Source: Verrucomicrobiota bacterium (GTDB taxonomy: Bacteria; Verrucomicrobiota; Verrucomicrobiia; Chthoniobacterales; UBA10450). Taken from it: DNA of 64,000 nucleotides. Below the pieces are notes generated by a model, which saw nothing but the letters and a program-made list of their open reading frames with translations, ran no database searches and was not told the DNA's origin. Below are positions 1 through 10,131 of this stretch, piece by piece. How positions within the stretch are numbered: the first letter of the stretch is position 1; every line of letters starts with the position of its first letter. Position numbers and translations under genes: made by a program. Location: the NCBI GenBank assembly GCA_003218135.1, contig QHNQ01000012.1:1-64000 (forward strand), written 5' to 3'.

Positions 1-765
1 ATCATCCTGGCGATGTTCATCGCCATCGCCGCCGGGATGAGCGCGCCTTATCTGCTTTTGAGCGCGCAACCCGGCTGGTTGCGATTTTTGCCGAAGCCCG
101 GCCCGTGGATGCTGCATCTGAAACAGTTCATGGGCTTTCTGCTGCTGGCGACGTTGCTGTTTCTGCTTTACGTGCTCGGCGCCCAGCGCGGCTTGGAAGG
201 CGCAATCTGGGTGAGCTGTTTTCTGCTGGTGATCAGTGTCGCGTGCTGGATGAAAGGCGCGTTCGCGGTCCCAACGGCATCGGCTGCCAAGCGGGGCCTC
301 GTACTCGTGCTCATGCTCCTGCTCGTGATCGGTAGTGGCGTTTATTTCATCGGCGACAAATTTCAGTCGGCGAAAATTGCTTCCGCCGATTCACAGCTCC
401 GAGGTGGTTGGCAGGCCTTCACGCCCGAGCGATTGCAGACCGAGCTGGAGCAAGGCCGCACGGTCTTTGTCGATTTCACTGCCGCGTGGTGTCTCACCTG
501 CAAATTCAATGAAAGCAGTGTTCTCGAAAGTCAGGATGTGCGAGAAGCGTTCCAGCGTCATAGCATCGTAAAAATGAAAGCTGATTGGACCAATGGCGAC
601 CCAGTGATCACGAAGCTATTGCAGCAATTTGGCCGCCCCGGCGTGCCGCTCTACGTGCTGTATCCCGGGAAAAACCAAGAGCCAATCGTCTTTCCGGAAC
701 TGCTCACGAAAAGCATGGTTCTGGACAAACTCGAAAGCGTCATGCACACAGTCGCGTCACAATAG
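1..765 (+). CDS. Thiol:disulfide interchange protein DsbD-like, C-terminal part (truncated by window start)
   Basis: TM segments followed by a thioredoxin-like domain with VFVDFTAAWCLTCKFNE (CxxC); frame is open to the window edge. Confidence 0.88.
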   Translation: MILAMFIAIAAGMSAPYLLLSAQPGWLRFLPKPGPWMLHLKQFMGFLLLATLLFLLYVLGAQRGLEGAIWVSCFLLVISVACWMKGAFAVPTASAAKRGLVLVLMLLLVIGSGVYFIGDKFQSAKIASADSQLRGGWQAFTPERLQTELEQGRTVFVDFTAAWCLTCKFNESSVLESQDVREAFQRHSIVKMKADWTNGDPVITKLLQQFGRPGVPLYVLYPGKNQEPIVFPELLTKSMVLDKLESVMHTVASQ

Positions 766-774
766 CGGTAAGGA

Positions 775-1224
775 ATGGCCCGGGTTTTTGTAAGCAGCGT
801 TGTGGACGCGCCGGCGGAGAAAGTCTGGGCGATGATCCGGCGGTTCGACGCGGTCGCCGACTGGCTACCGTTTGTGAAGTCGAGCCCGATCGAAGACGGC
901 GGCGATCCAACGCGCGTCGGATGCGTCCGCGTCTTGACTCAAACGGATGGAGAAGTATTTCGCGAGGTGCTCGTTGCGCTCTCGGATGCTGAGCGTTTCT
1001 ATTCGTACACGTTCGTCAGCTCGCCGGTTGCCGTTCGTAATCATCGGACCACGCTGAGAGTGTTGCCGATCACTGACGGTAACCGCTCTTATGTCGAGTG
1101 GTCATCGAGATTCGAAATCGATCCGGAACATGAAGCGCAACTAGTGGATTTGATGAACCGAAATTTTCTCGCCGGGCTTCGCAATCTGGACGGGAAATTT
1201 GGCGCAGACGCTGCATGTCCCTGA
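775..1224 (+). CDS. SRPBCC/polyketide cyclase-like (MxaD/START-like) protein
   Basis: MARVFVSSVVDAPAEKVWAMIRRFDAVADWLPFV... typical SRPBCC start; 149 aa. Confidence 0.8.
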   Translation: MARVFVSSVVDAPAEKVWAMIRRFDAVADWLPFVKSSPIEDGGDPTRVGCVRVLTQTDGEVFREVLVALSDAERFYSYTFVSSPVAVRNHRTTLRVLPITDGNRSYVEWSSRFEIDPEHEAQLVDLMNRNFLAGLRNLDGKFGADAACP

Positions 1225-1300
1225 AGTCTACCCAGTCTATTGGCCAATATCCTATTGCCAAAATTGAACTATCCCGAGCACTTCGCTTTCTAATCAACTT

Positions 1301-1915
1301 ATGAATATGAAAACAACCTTGACTCTTTTCGCATCATTGATCGCAACCGCAGTTTTTGCCTCGGACGTGCCGTCTGTCGGAAGCGCTGCTCCCGATTTTT
1401 CGCTGCCGGACGCGAAGGGCAACAGCCACTCACTCTCCCAATACAAGGGTAAGTACGTCGTTCTCGAATGGTTCAACCCGGAATGCCCGTTCGTGAAGAA
1501 GCATTACGGCAGTGACAACATGCAAAAGTTGCAGGAGCAATACACGAGCAAAGGTGTCGTGTGGTTAACTATCGATTCGAATGCGCCCGGTACCGAGGGC
1601 AGCATAACTCCGGAGCAGGCGCAGAAGATCACCGCCTCCTGGAAAACGCATCAGACGGCGTTGCTTCTCGACCCCGAAGGCAAAGCGGGACGCGCATATG
1701 GCGCGAAGAACACGCCGAATATGGTGATCATTGATCCGGATGGAAAAATAGCCTACGAAGGGGCAATCGACAGCAAAGCGAGTCCGAATCCGGCGGATAT
1801 TCCCAGCTCGACAAACTATGTGAAGGCAGCGCTGGATCAATCTTTGGCAGGCAAACCGATTACGACGCCACAGACGAAGCCGTACGGTTGCTCGGTCAAA
1901 TACAAATCGTCCTAA
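1301..1915 (+). CDS. Secreted redoxin / AhpC-TSA family thioredoxin-like protein
   Basis: Signal peptide, then VGSAAPDFSLPDAKGNSHSLSQYKGKYVVLEWFNPECPFVKKHY. Confidence 0.88.
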   Translation: MNMKTTLTLFASLIATAVFASDVPSVGSAAPDFSLPDAKGNSHSLSQYKGKYVVLEWFNPECPFVKKHYGSDNMQKLQEQYTSKGVVWLTIDSNAPGTEGSITPEQAQKITASWKTHQTALLLDPEGKAGRAYGAKNTPNMVIIDPDGKIAYEGAIDSKASPNPADIPSSTNYVKAALDQSLAGKPITTPQTKPYGCSVKYKSS

Positions 1916-1956
1916 CGCTGTAAAAGCTTCCGGCTCGCTTCTAAGTTCCTTTGCGG

Positions 1957-2694
1957 CTAACCGGCCTCTTGTTTCCTGGCCGCCGCCAATAGGGCCACGC
2001 CAATTGGCAGTGAAGTTCTTTTTAAAAGCCGGAGTTCCAGTGCCATCATGTGCTTAAAAAGACGATGCGGAAGCGAATCTGCGACCGAATGAAAATCGCG
2101 GCCGGTTGAAGACCCTCCGAGCGTCCGGGCGATCACCGCCAGCGGGAACAGTAAGGTCGTCCAGTAGGTCAATCGGCGAATAGCAAATCCGTTGTAGCGC
2201 AGCAATTGCCGAATCTCGCTCTTACTGAATCGGTGCGCAGTCATAACTGCTTCATCATGGGCGCTGTGGAGAAATCGGAGAGCCGGGACATTCAGTAGCA
2301 GCAATCCTCCGGGTCTCAAGACGCGGTGCAATTCTCGTACTGCCACAGCGGGATCCTTGACCCATTGGTGATAAACGACGCTGGAGCAAATCACTACATC
2401 GAACGAGGCGTCAGCAAACGGCAACGCACAAATGTCGGCCTGCTGTACGTTGTTCAGACCGCGTTGCCGGCAGAAGGAAACTGCCTCCGGCGCTAAGTCG
2501 ACACCGACGTTCTTCGCGGGGTTGCCCAATTGCTTCAAAATCGAACCGGTACCGCAGCCCGCGTCCAAAATTTCCTTTTCGCGCCAATCAGGCTGCTCGC
2601 TTTGCAGTGTTTGAAAGATCAGCCGATGCAGTGCCTGGTACCACCAGTGCGTCTCTTCGACGCGAAACATGACGCCATATTCTTCCGGCTGCAT
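1957..2694 (-). CDS. Class I SAM-dependent methyltransferase
   Basis: EILDAGCGTGSILKQL motif I and LHRVLRPGGLLLLNVPAL. Confidence 0.88.
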   Translation of the reverse strand: MQPEEYGVMFRVEETHWWYQALHRLIFQTLQSEQPDWREKEILDAGCGTGSILKQLGNPAKNVGVDLAPEAVSFCRQRGLNNVQQADICALPFADASFDVVICSSVVYHQWVKDPAVAVRELHRVLRPGGLLLLNVPALRFLHSAHDEAVMTAHRFSKSEIRQLLRYNGFAIRRLTYWTTLLFPLAVIARTLGGSSTGRDFHSVADSLPHRLFKHMMALELRLLKRTSLPIGVALLAAARKQEAG

Positions 2695-2754
2695 TGACTC
2701 AGTTACGATCCCGCGCGTGCGGTCACCCTCGGTCGCGGGAAAGCAGTTCCGCTT

Positions 2755-3771
2755 CTACAAGGCTGTCGCGTTGCGCTCTGAGCGATCTTCACCATTGATT
2801 GCCACGGCAGACGATTCGTTTTTGAGACCAGCCTGCACCGTGTAGCGAACGACATATTGCGGTGTTCCTGTTTGATCCAGATAAAGTCGTCCGAGATATT
2901 CGCCAACAAGCCCGAGAATCATTAGCTCGAGGCCAGCGAAAAAGACAATACTCGCGAGCACCGTCGGAATCCCAAAGGTCATATTTCGAGTGATCCAAAG
3001 TTTGTCGATCACAATTGCAATTAGCGCCAGTACGCTAAAAGCGGAGACGAGTAGTCCAACGTAAACTGAAAATCGCAGCGGTTTGATTGAAAAATTCAAA
3101 AACATGTTCAGCCAAAGCCTCACAAGTTTTCGAAACGTATACCGTGAAGGTCCGCTGGCACTAGCGCGGTGCTCGACCGGTATCTGGCCTATCTTTCGCG
3201 TGGTTCGGTAGATCAAACCGTCCGTGTAAGGGTACGGGCCCCGATATTTGATGATTTCGTTGACTAGAAATCGATTCATGACTTTGAAGCTGGAAAAATA
3301 AAGCTCCTTCGGTTTCTGAAGAAGGAATGTGGCGACCCTGTCGTTGAACCAACTGCCCGCATTTCTGAACCTCGAATGTTTCTTCTCGATGTAGTGACCA
3401 TAAACGACATCGAAATTCTTACGTTTTAGTTCTTGCAACATCCGCATGATTTCTTCCGGCGGATTCTGGCCGTCATCGTCCAGGACCGCCACATACTGAC
3501 CCCGAGCGTGGCTGAGACCGGCCAGGACGGCGCTGTGCTCACCGAAATTGCGACTTAAGTGCATGAATGCCACGGTTTGCGGGAATTTTTCGGCCAATTC
3601 ACAGCAGACCATTTCGCTTTCGTCGTCGGAGCCGTCATTGACCAAAATGATTTCGAAAGGCGTGGTCGCGAAAATCGTTTGGATGTGCTCAACCAGAGGT
3701 CCGATTGTGCGACTACCGTTGTAGACGGGAATCACTAGCGATAGCTCGATAGTCTCTCGTTCCTCGGTCAT
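2755..3771 (-). CDS. Glycosyltransferase family 2 (polyprenyl-phosphate GT-like) with two C-terminal TM helices
   Basis: SLVIPVYNGSRTIGPLVEHI...ILVNDGSDD...VLDDDGQNPPE; likely start MTEERE at 3771, because the longer ORF (to 3858) overlaps the divergent gene. Confidence 0.9.
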   Translation of the reverse strand: MTEERETIELSLVIPVYNGSRTIGPLVEHIQTIFATTPFEIILVNDGSDDESEMVCCELAEKFPQTVAFMHLSRNFGEHSAVLAGLSHARGQYVAVLDDDGQNPPEEIMRMLQELKRKNFDVVYGHYIEKKHSRFRNAGSWFNDRVATFLLQKPKELYFSSFKVMNRFLVNEIIKYRGPYPYTDGLIYRTTRKIGQIPVEHRASASGPSRYTFRKLVRLWLNMFLNFSIKPLRFSVYVGLLVSAFSVLALIAIVIDKLWITRNMTFGIPTVLASIVFFAGLELMILGLVGEYLGRLYLDQTGTPQYVVRYTVQAGLKNESSAVAINGEDRSERNATAL

Positions 3772-3851
3772 AAGGGCGGTGCTATAAATAACGCCGGGGA
3801 GCTTCGCAAAAAAGTGCAAAAAGTATAGCAAACGCATCGCCGCGACGTACG

Positions 3852-4703
3852 ATGTCACTGATGCCGTTCGACGACGAACTTTTTTCCGGTGCCAACGTTC
3901 TAATAACAGGCGGTCTTGGGTTCATTGGCTCTTCGCTGGCCCGGCAGCTTGTCGCCTTCCGGGCAAAGGTAACGTTGGTTGATAGTCTGATTCCGGAATA
4001 CGGTGGCAACCTTTTCAACATCCATGATTTCCGCGACAGGGTGAGCATTGAGCTTGCTGACGTCCGCGATACAAAGGCTATGGCCGCGCTGATCAAAAAG
4101 CGCGACTTCCTTTTTAATCTTGCCGGTCAGACAAGCCACTTGGATTCGATGACCGATCCGTTGACCGACTTAAACATCAACGCCGTTGCGCAACTCCATA
4201 TTCTGGAGGCATGTCGGTTGCACAACCCGGATGTAAAAATTGTTTTTGCCAGCACCCGACAGATTTACGGCCGCCCGGAGTATCTGCCGGTAAACGAAAA
4301 GCATCCAACTAACCCAGTTGACGTGAACGGAATTAACAAGCTGGCTGGTGAATCTTATCATCTGCTTTACAACAACATTTATAAAATCCGAGCCTGCGCT
4401 TTGCGTTTAACTAATACTTATGGTCCCGGTATGCGCGTTAAAGACGCGCGCCAGACGTTTCTGGGTGTTTGGCTTCGTCGCGTTATCGAAGGAGAACCAA
4501 TTCATGTTTACGGTGACGGAAGACAGCTGCGAGATTTTAATTTCGTTACCGACGTGGTAAAAGCGCTGCTGCAGGCCGCCAGCGATCCGGCATCTGAAGG
4601 TCAACTCTTCAATCTAGGACATTGGGAACACATCAGCCTTGAGGAGTTGTCACGCCCACTACTGGAATTCCAAAACGTGATAGATGGGCCTTTGTCGGTT
4701 TGA
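3852..4703 (+). CDS. NAD-dependent epimerase/dehydratase (extended SDR), apparently short at the C-terminus
   Basis: VLITGGLGFIGSSLARQL Rossmann motif; NLAGQTSHLDSM; YGDGRQLRDFNFVTDVV. Confidence 0.88.
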   Translation: MSLMPFDDELFSGANVLITGGLGFIGSSLARQLVAFRAKVTLVDSLIPEYGGNLFNIHDFRDRVSIELADVRDTKAMAALIKKRDFLFNLAGQTSHLDSMTDPLTDLNINAVAQLHILEACRLHNPDVKIVFASTRQIYGRPEYLPVNEKHPTNPVDVNGINKLAGESYHLLYNNIYKIRACALRLTNTYGPGMRVKDARQTFLGVWLRRVIEGEPIHVYGDGRQLRDFNFVTDVVKALLQAASDPASEGQLFNLGHWEHISLEELSRPLLEFQNVIDGPLSV

Positions 4704-4706
4704 AGG

Positions 4707-7130
4707 ATGAACAGCCATAACCCTGAAAAACTGGCAACGCTTGTTGCCGCTCCGACATCGCAGTTCCATACTTACTTAGCTCGGCCTCGCTGGGCGGTTT
4801 TACTGGTCGGATTATCTCTTTTACTGGTCGGAGTTTTAATTTTCAGCAACTTCCTACTACTTGATAAAGTACTCTTGTATAAAGATGTGGGAGCGGACTC
4901 GGTAAACGATTCGTATCCGTATTTCGTTCATCTCTCGGATTACATTCGGCGTGAGGGCCTTCCTTCATGGTCTTTCTGTGTCGGCATGGGCCAAAGTCTC
5001 TTTTATCTTACGGGTAGCCTGATCTGGGAGCCCGTTATATGGCTACCTAGAGAGCTGATTGCTCATGCACTGGTATTCCAACATCTGTTCAAAACTCTGA
5101 TAGCTGGGTTGCTGTTCTTCCGATTTCTTCAACTGCGGGGTCTTACTTTGGGCGCTTCGTTATTGGGTTCGCTCCTGCTCGCTTTCTCTTCCTACATGTG
5201 CACGGGTAGCTGTTGGATTGTCAGCGCCGATGAGACTGTAGGATTTACGTTTCTGTTGTTCGCGATGGAAGGAGCCATCTCTCGTGGCCGGTGGATTTAT
5301 ATTCCGTTCGCGGTCGCTCTGATGGGTCTGGTTACCGTATTTCATTTCTACCTGAGCGCGGTATTGCTCTGCCTGTATGTTCCGACCCGGCTCTTCGAAT
5401 TACACGGATGGCGGCCGGTGGAGTTAGGCAGTGTTTGCACTCGTCTTGCCCTCTTTGCTTTGCTGGGTGTTGGGTTGGCGGCTGTCGTCTGCTTTGGAAG
5501 CGCGCAATCTATTTTAAATAGTCCGCGCGGCTCGGGTACTATTGGCAACTTCACTTGGGCACCAACACCGGCGCTATTTCAATTGGAGTCGCCCGTCTAC
5601 TATGTGACAGCCGCGCTGCGACCGTTTTCAACGGATATGCTTGGGACTGGGGATGAATTTCGGGGCTGGTTAAACAACTATTTCGAGGCGCCCATGACCT
5701 ACTGCGGCTTGCTTTGTCTGCTGATGGTTCCGCAAGCGTTTATCGGAGCCAGTCGCCGGCAGCGAATTCTCTACGGCCTGTTCCTGGGTTTTGTATTTGT
5801 TCCAGTGATTTTTCCGTGGTTCCGATATCTGTTTTGGATTTTTAAGGGTGCCTACTTTCGGGCGTTTTCATTGTTCGCTGTTCTTGGAATCATCACCCTA
5901 AGCATGACCGCTTTCTCACGCTATACCCAGCGCAAGCCTCTTAATCTATGGATTCTGGGCGCGAGTTTACTTCTGTTACTGAGCGTTCTGTATTTGCCCA
6001 GCCATGAAATACAGATGCTTATTAGCAAGCAGCTTAAACAGACTGTCGCAATTTTCCTCATCCTATACGCAGCTCTGCTGATCATCGGTCAGATCGCAAA
6101 GCGACAAAGCATCACCGGTTCGATCATTCTGTTCCTGGCCGCGATCGAGCTTGTCCACTTCGATCGAATAACTGTGAATCGTCCAACCGTTACCAAGCAA
6201 GAATTGAATGAACACGTCGGTTTTAATGATGAGACCGTTGATGCCATCCGGGATATAAAAGCCAGCGACAGCTCCTTCTTTCGAATCACCAAGACCTGGG
6301 GCTCGGGACCTGCCACGCGTCCTAGTTATAACGACGCAATGGTCTTTAACTACTATGGCACGCTGTCCTACAGCTCGTTTAACAGTCTTAACTACATAAA
6401 GTTCCTGCTGGCGGTGGATGCCGTGTCTAGCGTTGATATAGCGACAGAAGCTCAATGGACACCGGGGCTGGTAGGACAGCCTTTGCTTGCGACTTTCGCT
6501 TGTGAGAAGTACGTCCTGACGAAAACTCCCGTGCCGTTCGAGACGGCTGAGCAGTTCGAATTTATTCGGCGCTATGGCGACATTTATCTGTTCCGTGATA
6601 AGATGGGTCTGCCATTTGGACTTGCATTCGACCGTTACATTCCAGAGGATCTTTTCCTGCATCTGCCGAGTCGGGCAAAGCCGGAGGCGCTGCTGCACGG
6701 GGTCGTTCTTTCGGAGCAAGATGCCGCGCATCAATCGGAGCTCTCGCAGCTAAGCTTCGATGAATTAATGCAGCAAATGAGCCAAGGCTCGATTCCCGAC
6801 GCTCTTGCCGAGCGCCGAGCGACGGCAATGAATATGCACTCATTTAGACAAACACGAATCGATGGGACGATTCGACTCAATCAGAATGGAATCGTCCTGT
6901 TTCAAATGCCGTTCGATGCCGGTTGGCATGCTTTCAGCGACGGGCGTGCGATACCCACGCTTAAGGTGGATGGCGGGCTGCTAGGTGTCGCCCTAAAGGA
7001 TGGCGAACATCGGATCGAGCTGCGCTACCAGCCTCCTCTACTGTATGCAGGAGCAGCCGTAACGTTACTGTCTGTCGGCGTTCTTTTGCTGAGTCTGTGG
7101 AAGTGGCCCCGGATTCGTTTACTTAATTGA
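4707..7130 (+). CDS. YfhO-like large membrane protein
   Basis: Multi-TM 807-aa protein; N-terminal KDVGADSVNDSYPYFVHLSDYIR and C-terminal beta-rich GWHAFSDGRAIPTLKVDGGLLGVALKDGEHRIELRYQPP typical of YfhO. Confidence 0.75.
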   Translation: MNSHNPEKLATLVAAPTSQFHTYLARPRWAVLLVGLSLLLVGVLIFSNFLLLDKVLLYKDVGADSVNDSYPYFVHLSDYIRREGLPSWSFCVGMGQSLFYLTGSLIWEPVIWLPRELIAHALVFQHLFKTLIAGLLFFRFLQLRGLTLGASLLGSLLLAFSSYMCTGSCWIVSADETVGFTFLLFAMEGAISRGRWIYIPFAVALMGLVTVFHFYLSAVLLCLYVPTRLFELHGWRPVELGSVCTRLALFALLGVGLAAVVCFGSAQSILNSPRGSGTIGNFTWAPTPALFQLESPVYYVTAALRPFSTDMLGTGDEFRGWLNNYFEAPMTYCGLLCLLMVPQAFIGASRRQRILYGLFLGFVFVPVIFPWFRYLFWIFKGAYFRAFSLFAVLGIITLSMTAFSRYTQRKPLNLWILGASLLLLLSVLYLPSHEIQMLISKQLKQTVAIFLILYAALLIIGQIAKRQSITGSIILFLAAIELVHFDRITVNRPTVTKQELNEHVGFNDETVDAIRDIKASDSSFFRITKTWGSGPATRPSYNDAMVFNYYGTLSYSSFNSLNYIKFLLAVDAVSSVDIATEAQWTPGLVGQPLLATFACEKYVLTKTPVPFETAEQFEFIRRYGDIYLFRDKMGLPFGLAFDRYIPEDLFLHLPSRAKPEALLHGVVLSEQDAAHQSELSQLSFDELMQQMSQGSIPDALAERRATAMNMHSFRQTRIDGTIRLNQNGIVLFQMPFDAGWHAFSDGRAIPTLKVDGGLLGVALKDGEHRIELRYQPPLLYAGAAVTLLSVGVLLLSLWKWPRIRLLN

Positions 7131-7203
7131 ACATGTTTAGAGCCGCTTGCAGCAAAGCTCGCCGCTGTGGGTGTAGCATCCAAACTTATAACGAGCGGCA
7201 ATA

Positions 7204-8733
7204 TTGAATCATCACGGCGCGCTGCCTCTTTACAAAAAGTTCACCAGCATGTTTGCGATGTTTCACGGCCAACGGTTGGTGATCCTCCTCTTATGTCTCA
7301 TTGCGGCTCTTCGCGTTTTTGTTTTCGCCGCTGCCTTCCCGTTTTTCAGTAATGGCGATGAGGACTTACATTTCGACCTTGTTACGCAGTACGCCGCCGG
7401 GCGGCTGCCGCGTACATTCAATGTACTAACGAATGAATCCCTCAGTTTTATCGTTCCCTACGCCTCGCCGGAGTTCCTTCAAACGCCCGATCAATTCCCG
7501 AACGCCAAATTTCCACCACCTTTGTGGAAACAATCAGCCGAAGAGGCAGCACCTGTTATTGAGGTGACAAGGGCTGCCTGGCAAAAGGAGATCAATTGGG
7601 AATCTTCCCAACCGCCGCTGTATTACGCGTTGGTTGGGTTTTGGTGGAGAGTTGGGCAATACATCGGACTAACACAAATTGAATCGTTGTACTGGATTCG
7701 TTTCCTGAATTGCCTGCTTGTCTCGATATTGGTGTGGCTTGGTTATGTGATTGCGCGAACTCTCGGGCTTGAGCGTCTCGGCTTAAGCATCGGCGTACCA
7801 TTGCTGCTTGCATTCATGCCACAAGATGTGTTGTACGTCCTTAGCAACGACGTGCTGTCCCCTGTCTGCTTTGGTGTGTTGTTCCTTTGCGTTTTGCAAT
7901 GGTTGCGAGCGGAGTCGCCGAGCTTGTTACTTGGCGCAATGACCGGTCTGGCGATCGCAGCAAGCTATCTTACAAAGTTAAGTACCCTGCCTTTGCTCAC
8001 AGTCGCACTCATCGCGATCGTTGCGAAATGGTTACAGATGCTGCGGCAACAACCTGGCGTCGCAACTATTGCGTCCATCCTGACGATTTTATGTGCTGGA
8101 ATCCCAATCGGCGGATGGATGCTCTGGAGCAAGTTTCATTTCGGCGATGTCGCTGGGTCGGCAACTGCGATCGCACTTCTTACCTGGACACCGAAACCTC
8201 TCGCCGATTGGTGGCACCATCCCATTTTCTCTCCACAAGGGCTGTGGACTTTTTGGTCGGAAGTAATCGCTAGGTTTTGGCGCGGCGAGCTTATGTGGCA
8301 GAATCGTGAATTGAGTTGGCGGGTCGCCGATGAATTTTATGCGATCTCATCTCTGCTGCTACTTTGTGCCGCGATGGTCGGAATACTACAGCACAACATG
8401 CTATCAACGTTCCAGCGGCAGGCGCTCTTCCTCGCTGCTCTCACAGTCGTCGCAGCGCTCGCCTTTCTTGCGCTGCTTTCCGTCGGGTTCGATTTTGGCG
8501 AATGCATTTATCCGTCTCGCGCTCACCCGTATTTGACGTCGGGCCGCTTGATGAGCGGCGCGTTGATTCCGTTTGCGTTGCTGTATGTCTATGGCATCGG
8601 CTACCTCTTGCGGCGAGTTGGCCCGGTTGCTTCAATCATCGTCGTCGCGGGGATCATGGCATTTGCGACTGTGTCGGAGATTTTCATTAATCGCGCCGTG
8701 TTCGCGAGCGAGCACAATTGGTTTCATCTTTAG
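7204..8733 (+). CDS. Multi-TM glycosyltransferase-like protein (GT39/DUF2142-like)
   Basis: NGDEDLHFDLVTQYAAGRLPR and SSQPPLYYALVGFWWRVG motifs with repeated TM helices. Confidence 0.65.
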   Translation: MNHHGALPLYKKFTSMFAMFHGQRLVILLLCLIAALRVFVFAAAFPFFSNGDEDLHFDLVTQYAAGRLPRTFNVLTNESLSFIVPYASPEFLQTPDQFPNAKFPPPLWKQSAEEAAPVIEVTRAAWQKEINWESSQPPLYYALVGFWWRVGQYIGLTQIESLYWIRFLNCLLVSILVWLGYVIARTLGLERLGLSIGVPLLLAFMPQDVLYVLSNDVLSPVCFGVLFLCVLQWLRAESPSLLLGAMTGLAIAASYLTKLSTLPLLTVALIAIVAKWLQMLRQQPGVATIASILTILCAGIPIGGWMLWSKFHFGDVAGSATAIALLTWTPKPLADWWHHPIFSPQGLWTFWSEVIARFWRGELMWQNRELSWRVADEFYAISSLLLLCAAMVGILQHNMLSTFQRQALFLAALTVVAALAFLALLSVGFDFGECIYPSRAHPYLTSGRLMSGALIPFALLYVYGIGYLLRRVGPVASIIVVAGIMAFATVSEIFINRAVFASEHNWFHL

Positions 8734-8765
8734 GAGGTTTCTGCAGTCGGAAGCGCGACCTGACG

Positions 8766-9572
8766 CTACGCGACTCCGCGTCTGCTTCGTGAGAGGCGCG
8801 CTACGAGGCGGATGACGGGCATCGGCGTTACTCGAGCCACCAGCATCAGTATCTTCATGGCGAATCCGGGGACCACTAGCGGCCGGTCTGCTTCGAGTGC
8901 TGCCAGCGCATCACGCACAACTTGTTCGACCGGCACAACGAGGAACTTCGGACCGACCTCTGCCTGAGCATTCTCGCGCCTGGCCACTTGCTGGAATTCG
9001 GTGACTACAGGGCCGGGGCAGACAGCGCATACGCTCACGTCTGTTTCACGAAGCTCGGCACGGAGCGCTTCGGAAAAACTTGTCACATACGCCTTGGTCG
9101 CGGCGTAGACAGCGGAGCCGGGGATCGGGAGAAAGCCAGCCGACGAACTGACATTGAGAATACCGCCGCGCTGTTTTGTGATCATCTGCGGAACCAAATG
9201 ACGAGTGAGCGAAGTAAGCGCCGTGACGTTTACAAGCGTCATTTCACTGTTGCGAACGGGATCGCTGTTCGCGAATGGGCCACTGTCGCCGAGTCCGGCG
9301 TTATTGATCAAGAGATCGACGTCGGCCTTTTCGCGATCGAGCCACTGCAGCAAATCCTGCAACTCCCCAAGATCAGCGAGATCAACTTTTCGAATATGAA
9401 TGCGGAGGTTCGGATGCTCTCGTTGCAGTTCATCAGCTAGCTCAACCAGGCTGTCCTCGCGTCGCGCCACCAAAATCATCGAGCGTGCACGTCCGGCGAG
9501 TTGCCGCGCAAATTGGCGGCCAATACCAGCCGAAGCTCCCGTGATTAGAGCGTGACAGCCATCAACTTTCAT
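8766..9572 (-). CDS. Short-chain dehydrogenase/reductase (SDR)
   Basis: ALITGASAGIGRQFA, INNAG, YAATKAYV catalytic motif. Confidence 0.92.
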   Translation of the reverse strand: MKVDGCHALITGASAGIGRQFARQLAGRARSMILVARREDSLVELADELQREHPNLRIHIRKVDLADLGELQDLLQWLDREKADVDLLINNAGLGDSGPFANSDPVRNSEMTLVNVTALTSLTRHLVPQMITKQRGGILNVSSSAGFLPIPGSAVYAATKAYVTSFSEALRAELRETDVSVCAVCPGPVVTEFQQVARRENAQAEVGPKFLVVPVEQVVRDALAALEADRPLVVPGFAMKILMLVARVTPMPVIRLVARLSRSRRGVA

Positions 9573-10131
9573 TCATTCGAATTTTCACGAGCAATGCCAT
9601 AAGACCTCCACCAACGATTCCGCCGGCGTGCCCGGCCATACTAATCCCAGGAAAAAGGGAAATGGTGAACCCGACTAACAGTGCGATCCAAAGCCGTCTG
9701 CGCAATCGATCATTTCCTTTTTGCTGACACGAAATGATTAGCGCTGCGCCCAACAAGCCAAAAATTCCGCCCGACGCGCCGACGGTGGCTCCCGCTTTTG
9801 GATGCCAATCGTGCACGACAAGAATGAGTGCGGCCGAGCAAAGCACGCTGGCAAAATAGATCAGCATCGCCTGTGTAGTTCCCACTTGTCGTTCAACGAT
9901 CCTTCCGATCCACAGAAGCAGAGAAACATTCACAATGAGGTGCAGCCAGTTGAAGTGCAGAAACGAGTACGTTGCAATACGCCAGTATTCACCATGGAGC
10001 TCGCCGTTATCCGGGAGGCCGCCAAGTTTGAGCAATGCAGCCTCGTTTCCGGCGTTACCGGTGACGAGTTCAATCGCAAAACCGATTATCAAGAGAATAA
10101 TGAGGACAAGCGATCCCTGAGCTTTCTTCAT
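9562..10131 (-). CDS. Rhomboid family intramembrane serine protease
   Basis: SFLHFNWLHLIVNV, GASGGIFGLLGA (GxSG), GHAGGIVGG; likely start MKKAQGS at 10131. Confidence 0.88.
   Translation of the reverse strand: MKKAQGSLVLIILLIIGFAIELVTGNAGNEAALLKLGGLPDNGELHGEYWRIATYSFLHFNWLHLIVNVSLLLWIGRIVERQVGTTQAMLIYFASVLCSAALILVVHDWHPKAGATVGASGGIFGLLGAALIISCQQKGNDRLRRRLWIALLVGFTISLFPGISMAGHAGGIVGGGLMALLVKIRMNES

Noticed and set aside
4797-4837. Direct repeat ttttactggtcgg ... ttttactggtcgg
   Set aside because: Explained by repeated Leu/Val codons of a transmembrane helix in the YfhO-like protein
6063-6734. 223-aa minus-strand ORF inside the YfhO-like gene
   Set aside because: Antisense to a well-supported CDS with no recognisable motifs
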